A DNA stretch of 64,000 nt from Cristatella mucedo (lineage: Eukaryota; Bryozoa; Phylactolaemata; Cristatellidae), in assembly GCA_009760855.2 (NCBI GenBank), contig WPIO01000060.1:201501-265500 (forward strand). The letters run 5' to 3'. The notes under the pieces are model-generated. The model was given only the letters and a program-made list of their open reading frames with translations, searched no databases and was not told where the DNA came from. The translations under genes were made by a program, and so were the position numbers. How positions within the stretch are numbered: position 1 is the first letter of the stretch; each line of letters begins with the position of its first letter. Below, one piece after another: positions 58,713 through 64,000 of this stretch.

Positions 58713-59854
58713 TAAACTTGGGTGCAAAGTGGCAACTTCTAAATTGATTCTTTTGCAGAACGGCTGAAGTGTATGCGACGTTCAACGTAGTAGATTTAAG
58801 TCTCAATTGTGTACTCCGCGTCGTCCGTCTTGCCCCACCGATGCCCTTGCCTCGGGTTTTAATTAAAATTTAACATTTACATTTTGCAATTTAATTTTAT
58901 TTAATTGATGTCCGCCGCGTTCGCGAAAGGAACGATAAGATCGCTCGGCGGAGTCTTCGATAGATAAAATATAAGATATTATTTATATCAAAACATCGAT
59001 GTTAAAATATCGGTGGAGTCGTCGCTGCTTGCAGTCAGACTATCCAATGAGGAGGAGGAGCGCTGGCTTCCATTGTAGAATGCAACCAAACCGCCAGCGT
59101 GGCCGTCGCCTTTAAGGTCGGGGCGTGCACGTCGCCTCGGCAGCGTTAGCTAATGCCTTTTCAAGTTTCCGCTCCGCTCGCTGCTGCGTAGGCTGCGCTT
59201 CAAGAAGCTTTGCATTGAGAGCAAGCGAGGAGCCGTCGCCGCAGGAGGGGCGCGCCCGCAGCTGCTCGGAGCTAGCCAAGTCACGAGGGGCGCGCCCGCA
59301 CCGGAAGCTGACAGACGTTAAAAAAAAGTGGAGCGAGCAATTCACAGTCTGACTGCTTATTGAAATAAAAGTCTCTTCTACAGGTTAATGCGATTCTCGT
59401 TTCTAAAGGGACCGTACTACGATTCAGATCGAACCTACCTATTCCGGTGCAACTAACCGACGGTGGCCAATTTCCTGAAGAACCAGTGCCGAGCTCACAA
59501 ATTTATTATTTTACGCTATGAAATTATAAAGTGTGCGCCTAATTCCACATGCGATAATTAATCAAATAAAACCTGAATAATGCTAAAAAAAATCCCTTCT
59601 CAGAGCGACAGGATCACAAGCGTAACCCAAAATATAGTCATAGTGGGTAATTTATTACCAACTGATGAATCCCTAAAGTGCAAGCTCTCCAAGCTAAGAG
59701 CTCTAGAGCTACGAACACTCAGTCGTAAAAATAAACCAAAGAGAATAAACCGAATACCTGAAACGCTAAAATACTAAGTATATGTAGATAAAAGAAACTA
59801 GAGAATACTTGTATACACGCTCAGCCCCCACATCAGGTGAACTTAATGTCTAGG
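58713..59854. other. AT-rich flanks around a GC-rich core
   Basis: The core 59000-59330 holds the 16-bp direct repeat. A minus-strand frame 59345-59112 (77 codons) is unassigned. Confidence 0.3.
59245..59300. repeat. 16-bp GC-rich direct repeat
   Basis: GAGGGGCGCGCCCGCA occurs at 59245-59260 and 59285-59300. Each holds the palindrome GGGCGCGCCC. It lies in a CpG-rich stretch (59000-59330) that also has CCAAT at about 59043. It may be promoter-like DNA; no gene is assigned. Confidence 0.6.
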
Positions 59855-60140
59855 AACTCACAACCGCAATTCTTACTCAACGTCATCTACTCTCCTGCTG
59901 CACACTGGGGCACACCCTTTTCAGCCGTCGTGAGCCGCTACTTTCAGCTGCTCACTACCTCAGCTGCCCTCATAACTCAGCTATGCTTCTAACCTTTCTC
60001 TTTGTTTCGTGAGATGAAGTCTGTTGGCTACCGCATGCCCAATGACAGCCGCTTAGGCCTGTGGGTGCACTATAAAACAAACTCTCTAGTATAACACCCA
60101 CTTGAGCATTGTCGAGTTGCATACGGAGATACATTCCATA
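59855..60140 (+). mobile_element. LINE-B 3' end, diverged
   Basis: GGAACTCACAACCGCAATTC, GAGATGAAGTCTGTTGGC, GGTGCACTATAAAACAAAC and ACGGAGATACATTCC; abuts a LINE-A tail. Confidence 0.65.
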
Positions 60141-60144
60141 ATTA

Positions 60145-61345
60145 TTATAATATTAGGATTTGTACTGAACATCTAAGAGATGTTAGTTGCTTTCTAGGCA
60201 CTTTTAGCGTGGGGGAATGGAAGCATTTCGACTGGTTAGCGAAAGCATGCAGCGTTAGCTTGCACAAGCATACAAAGGACAATTTACATGGACTGATCGA
60301 ATGCTGTGAGGAATATGTGCGTTTTTAGTTTCTTTTTAAAATGTCATCAAGTCAGAGGATGTCATTCAAGAGTTAATTTAAAGTTTTGGGAGCATACTAA
60401 CTGAAGGCGTGGTCTTTAAGAGTTTTGAGGTTGGTTTGAGGAGCAGCTAAACGAATTGAGTAAAAAGCGTGGGTGGTACAATGCGTAGCCTGAATTGAAA
60501 GTAGTTTGGATAGTTACGCCGGAGAAAGGACTTAAAAGTGAGTTACATAACCTTCAAATTTATATGCGGCTTGGTGGGGAGCCAGTTTGGGTCCATGAGA
60601 AGTGTTTTAATAGCAGTTGCGATGTTCGCGACAGAAAAACTGTCAGCCTTTTGTTGAGCAGGAATATAAAGGCCTACGTGCAGTGAGTTACAGAAGTGTA
60701 AACGATTGTCACACATGCTTCTACCATTTTGCCAGAGGTATCCTTACCTAAGCAGGCTCGAATTGCTAAAATGATTCGTAGTTGAAACTTGGCAGATATG
60801 ACTCAGGGGCTGATGTGGCCATGCAGCTAATGGTCACTTTGGAATAGGATGCACAGATTCATTTCAAACTCTAGAGGAGAGCAAAAACTGTAATTAATTT
60901 GTATAGTGCCCTAAGAACTAAACGGCTATCCAGGCGCTTCACACATGCCGCACGGTTTGAGCCTACGACCTTGGTGGTCAAAAGCGAACGCTTTACCCTT
61001 GGACCAAGACAGGAGGCCAAATGTCTGCTGCATCAGTTTGGAGGATTACTCTTTCCCATTTCCGAGAAACATTAGTTTTCCGTCACTAATAATTTGGTTT
61101 TACTGTCATTCAATTTTAGAAATTTTGCTACCATTCAAATGCAAGTTTCCGCAAAACATTCGTGAAAATAATTAAGAGAATTCGAAGCACTTAATAACAG
61201 GGGTGGATCAAAGATCAGCTGCAGATGTGTGTCATTTGCATACAAATAAAAGTGTAGATTGCACTTCGAGGTTTCATCGAGAATAGGGACAGCATAAATT
61301 ATGCAAAGAAATGTATCAAGCACAGAGACCCGCGGTACGCCTTAC
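60145..61345 (-). mobile_element. LINE-A copy with nested SINE-B
   Basis: Reverse copy from tail (60145) to the reverse-transcriptase palm. 61323-61135 reads NLHFYLYANDTHLQL on the minus strand, the YADD box changed to YAND. SINE-B interrupts at 60890-61012. Confidence 0.72.
60890..61012 (-). mobile_element. SINE-B copy nested in LINE-A
   Basis: Reverse copy: AATTTGTATAGTGCCCTAAG, CAGGCGCTTCACACATGCC and GGTTTGAGCC, ending CCTTGGACCAAGAC. LINE-A continues at 61020. Confidence 0.75.
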
Positions 61346-61974
61346 TTTACTGACTACTCGAATGACTGCTGCATATTGACTTAATAGAAAACTAGCATTT
61401 AACAGGCTGCGACTAATGCGAGAGCTTAGATACATTTAAAAGAAGTTCATTAATTTCTAGAAAAATTACTCCTTGTACTTATTTCGTCTTAACTTTAAAA
61501 GACATCTAGTTATACCGTAAATTAAAGAAAAATTCAAGTCACTTGATTTCTCATAATTAACATCTCTTGACGCATTGTTAGTTGTGTCAAAGCCAAAAAT
61601 TACTGTCTTATATGTTTCAGTTTATGCCAACTTTTCTTGCGAGATATCTACGGATGTTTCACACAAGATTAAACAAGAGGCAGGCGGCTTTAATAATGCA
61701 GGCCGCACGTTCGGTGAAATCATCTGAAATTACATTGGACTTGGGGAACTAGATCTAGGAGCTTGGTATCTGGGCTATATCGAAGGCCGAATTACGACTG
61801 CTAAGCGAGTAGCAGGATTTGGACATCATTCGCTGTTTTTACGATCTTGGGACACTTAATGAATCCAAAATTATCTCCCCGACGTAATGTTGCAGCTACA
61901 ATGAATTTTGGTTCTAATAGTATCGCGAACGGGAAGGGCCAGCCGCACAAAATTAACAGAATCGATCTAAGAAG

Positions 61975-62095
61975 CGGTTAATGTGCTCGCCCCGACCAAG
62001 GTCTGACTGAGGTCGTGGGCTCAAGCCCCGAGGCACATGTGAAGCGCCTGAATAGAGATTAAGTTCTCTTGCGGCGCTATATAAGTGAATTATAT
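61975..62095 (+). mobile_element. SINE-B copy
   Basis: GCGGTTAATGTGCTCGCCCC, GGGCTCAAGCCCC and an intact stem-loop (AAGCGCC … GGCGC), followed by GCTATATAAGTGAATTATA. Confidence 0.8.
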
Positions 62096-62259
62096 TTAAA
62101 TATGGAAGACGTTAGGATCAAGCCGGGCTTACAAAAAATATGGTCGCTGAATAAAAGGCCGTCTGCAACCCTGACACTAACCACGCAAGCCTTCATCCCT
62201 CAGGAATTTCGCAATTTGTCGTATGAACTGGCCTATTATCGAGATCAAGGCCCAGTCAC

Positions 62260-62480
62260 TTTTTTCTAAGTCCCTTCAGTCTTCTGTTCCGGATTAGCTA
62301 TGCTGTGCTACTCGCTCGGCGTGTCTTCCCTCTAATCAGTAACTCCTCTGAATCCGGTCGCTTAGCTGCGCCCCTGGACGATCTTCAAATCCTTCGGAGA
62401 CAGTGCCTTACGTCGGATTCTAGGCTCCTAAAGTCTCGAACCCTCTACCAGCTGAGGGTTCGACTCAGTAGAACAAAAAG
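62260..62480 (+). mobile_element. LINE-A coding fragment, degenerate
   Basis: CAAATCCTTCGGAGACAGTGCC (KSFGD motif) and TCCTAAAGTCTCGAACCC (AWN region) mark the C-terminal part. No tail. Confidence 0.5.
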
Positions 62481-62967
62481 TGCTCTGGTAGAGGTAGGAT
62501 GCTATCACAACAAAAAAATCCTCGCTCTATTTAGGGATTCGCAGACTCGTATTTTGTTCTCCCCGTAGCAGGAACTCAACAACAAGTAAAGCACAGCACG
62601 AGCCATAAAACTGAGGTTGTACCGACTCCAAGCTGGATATATATGCAGACATACATACGCTGACTCTACACGCCGAGACTGTTAATCTGCAGTAGCACTT
62701 AGACGTCACCATCGCAATTTCTGAATCCCAATTAGAGCCATGTATCGCTCCAAAGAACTTGGCTCACCTCAGCGGCATAAACTCCCTATTCAGTCAAATT
62801 GACAAAGAGAATGGCCAGTGGTTCATAGACTCTAAGGAATCGTGGTTAAAGACACAACGTTTAATATAATCTTGAATAATTTACGTGATGGCACAGATCA
62901 CATATGCAGCACGGACATCTTGACATCATCTGACTTGATGGGACATAACAAAGTGAGTAGCACGCTG

Positions 62968-63050
62968 CTTGCTTTCCAGCATATGTGAAGTGCCTAGAAA
63001 GAAATTTAATTCTTTTAAGGTGCTACACAAATGTTTATAATCATTTCGTT
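62968..63050 (+). mobile_element. LINE-A or SINE-B 3' tail
   Basis: CATATGTGAAGTGCCTAG, AAAGAAATTTAATTCTTTTA, AGGTGCTACACAAATG. Confidence 0.55.
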
Positions 63051-63232
63051 CTAATACAAAATTCCTGTTCCTTAATTGCTTTCGGTGTTCCTAGGTAAGT
63101 CGTTTATATGCATTTTTGCTGCAATACCCATGTGCATTGTTATGTTCTTATGGCGAAATACCACTAAGAAATACACATTCACGAATAGTAAGTTTTAATG
63201 AGCGGAACATTGCGCCAAGCAGTAGCTCCGGA

Positions 63233-63343
63233 GTGTGTGTGTGTATATGTGTGTACGTGTGTGTGTGTGTGTGTACGTGTGTGTGTGTGTGTGTACGTGT
63301 GTGTGTGTGTGTGTACGTGTGTGTACGTGTGTGTGTGTGTGTT
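63233..63343 (+). repeat. GT array with a 20-bp higher-order unit
   Basis: The unit GTACGTGTGTGTGTGTGTGT repeats at 20-bp spacing about three times (63252-63312), then in shorter form. Confidence 0.9.
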
Positions 63344-63609
63344 CGCGTGCTCGTGCATGCACGCACGAGTGGTGCATCGATCGGCGGCAGTGTTTGGATT
63401 TAGCAGAACCAGGCCAAATGGGCGACTGAATCCTGATTGCCCCATTCGGGCAACGCCCAAAGGCTTCGAGAGCCACCGCACGTTGCTGTGTGAGGTAGCT
63501 GGCGCCGAAAAATGTAGTATCTAGTAGGAAATTTAGCTCACTCAAAGTGATATGCAGACGCACTGTTATGTCTTACAGATGTATTGATGCTTTCCTCTCT
63601 GTCTGTAAG

Positions 63610-63790
63610 TCCAAAAAGCCACAAAGTCCAAGTAGATGTTACGCTTGAGAGTTTATACCGAACACTAAAAGATAAAGCGGCTTTCAGTGTGTATGCGTTT
63701 GCCCACCGACTTCAACGCCTCACCAAACGCGAACGAAGGTCAAGTGAAAAGCATAGATGAACATCGACCAGCATCTTCACGGTTGAGTCA
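63610..63790 (-). mobile_element. LINE-B 3' tail, diverged
   Basis: AAAGCCACAAAGTCCAAG, GTTACGCTTGAGAGTTTATACC, AAGCGGCTTTCAGTGTG in reverse order. Confidence 0.55.
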
Positions 63791-63856
63791 GAGCAGTCGA
63801 GAAAGCGAAATATGCATTTGTGTATATGTGTAAGGACGCATTTTGACAGGTTTGAC

Positions 63857-63864
63857 TTCATACA

Positions 63865-63910
<46 letters not shown>

Positions 63911-63966
63911 TACACCTATATATATATACATATATATATATATAAAGTGAGAGAGAGAGAGAGAGA
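63857..63966 (+). repeat. TA array, duplicated, then GA
   Basis: TTCATACACCTATATATATA occurs at about 63857 and again at 63907, each followed by TA runs, then a GA run at 63949-63966. Confidence 0.9.
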
Positions 63967-64000
63967 GGCATACCCTTGTTAACAGGTGTGTGCAGTCAAA

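Overview
This is eukaryotic, almost certainly metazoan, genomic DNA. It is gene-poor and repeat-rich, with about 44% GC by eye. Evidence for an animal: an alpha-tubulin gene with an intron directly after its start codon, GT-AG introns elsewhere, L2/CR1-like LINE retrotransposons, tRNA-derived SINEs, and long CT, GT, CTG and ATT microsatellites. The tubulin C-terminus (ends in EEY, 451 codons) and the repeat style would suit a marine invertebrate such as a mollusc or other lophotrochozoan, or an invertebrate deuterostome, but the window does not fix the phylum. I see no bacterial, CRISPR, tRNA-gene or rRNA signal.

Layout. 1-4.9 kb: a composite repeat block holding a roughly 512-bp tandem repeat, two copies of a decayed LTR-retrotransposon gag fragment, an LTR, and an 18-bp minisatellite. 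5-7.1 kb: a SINE and a possible multi-exon gene start on the minus strand. 7.3-20.4 kb: truncated LINEs and SINEs, a (CTG)34 tract, a second LTR copy (11.3-12.0 kb), and CpG-rich patches. 20.8-23.5 kb: LINE-B, then two well-formed coiled-coil exons that carry stop codons. 24-34.6 kb: LINEs, SINEs and long CT/GT arrays, ending in two LINE-A copies joined head to head (30.58-34.64 kb), one of which keeps a 400-codon reverse-transcriptase frame. 35.2-38.5 kb: a two-exon gene for a 193-residue multi-pass membrane protein (+). 39-45.9 kb: microsatellites, SINEs and a roughly 175-bp satellite (44.6-45.9 kb). 46.48-48.98 kb: the alpha-tubulin gene (-), with TATA box, three exons and poly(A) signal; its third exon has three small insertions that break the frame. 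49-63 kb: unique-looking DNA, more LINE and SINE copies, and a 328-bp solo LTR with a perfect 5-bp target duplication inside a LINE. 63.2-64 kb: GT and TA arrays.

The clearest theme is retrotransposon ecology. LINE-A and SINE-B end in the same 3' stem-loop (arms GCGCC/GGCGC and AGAGA/TCTCT) followed by ATT repeats. This implies that SINE-B borrows the LINE-A reverse transcriptase. A second tRNA-derived family, SINE-A, has a different tail whose LINE partner is not in the window. Nested insertions give a relative order: 512-bp repeat and gag composite before SINE-A; LINE-A before SINE-A, SINE-B and the solo LTR.

The family names LINE-A, LINE-B, SINE-A and SINE-B are labels made for this report. 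Boundaries of decayed repeats are good to roughly 10-30 bases.
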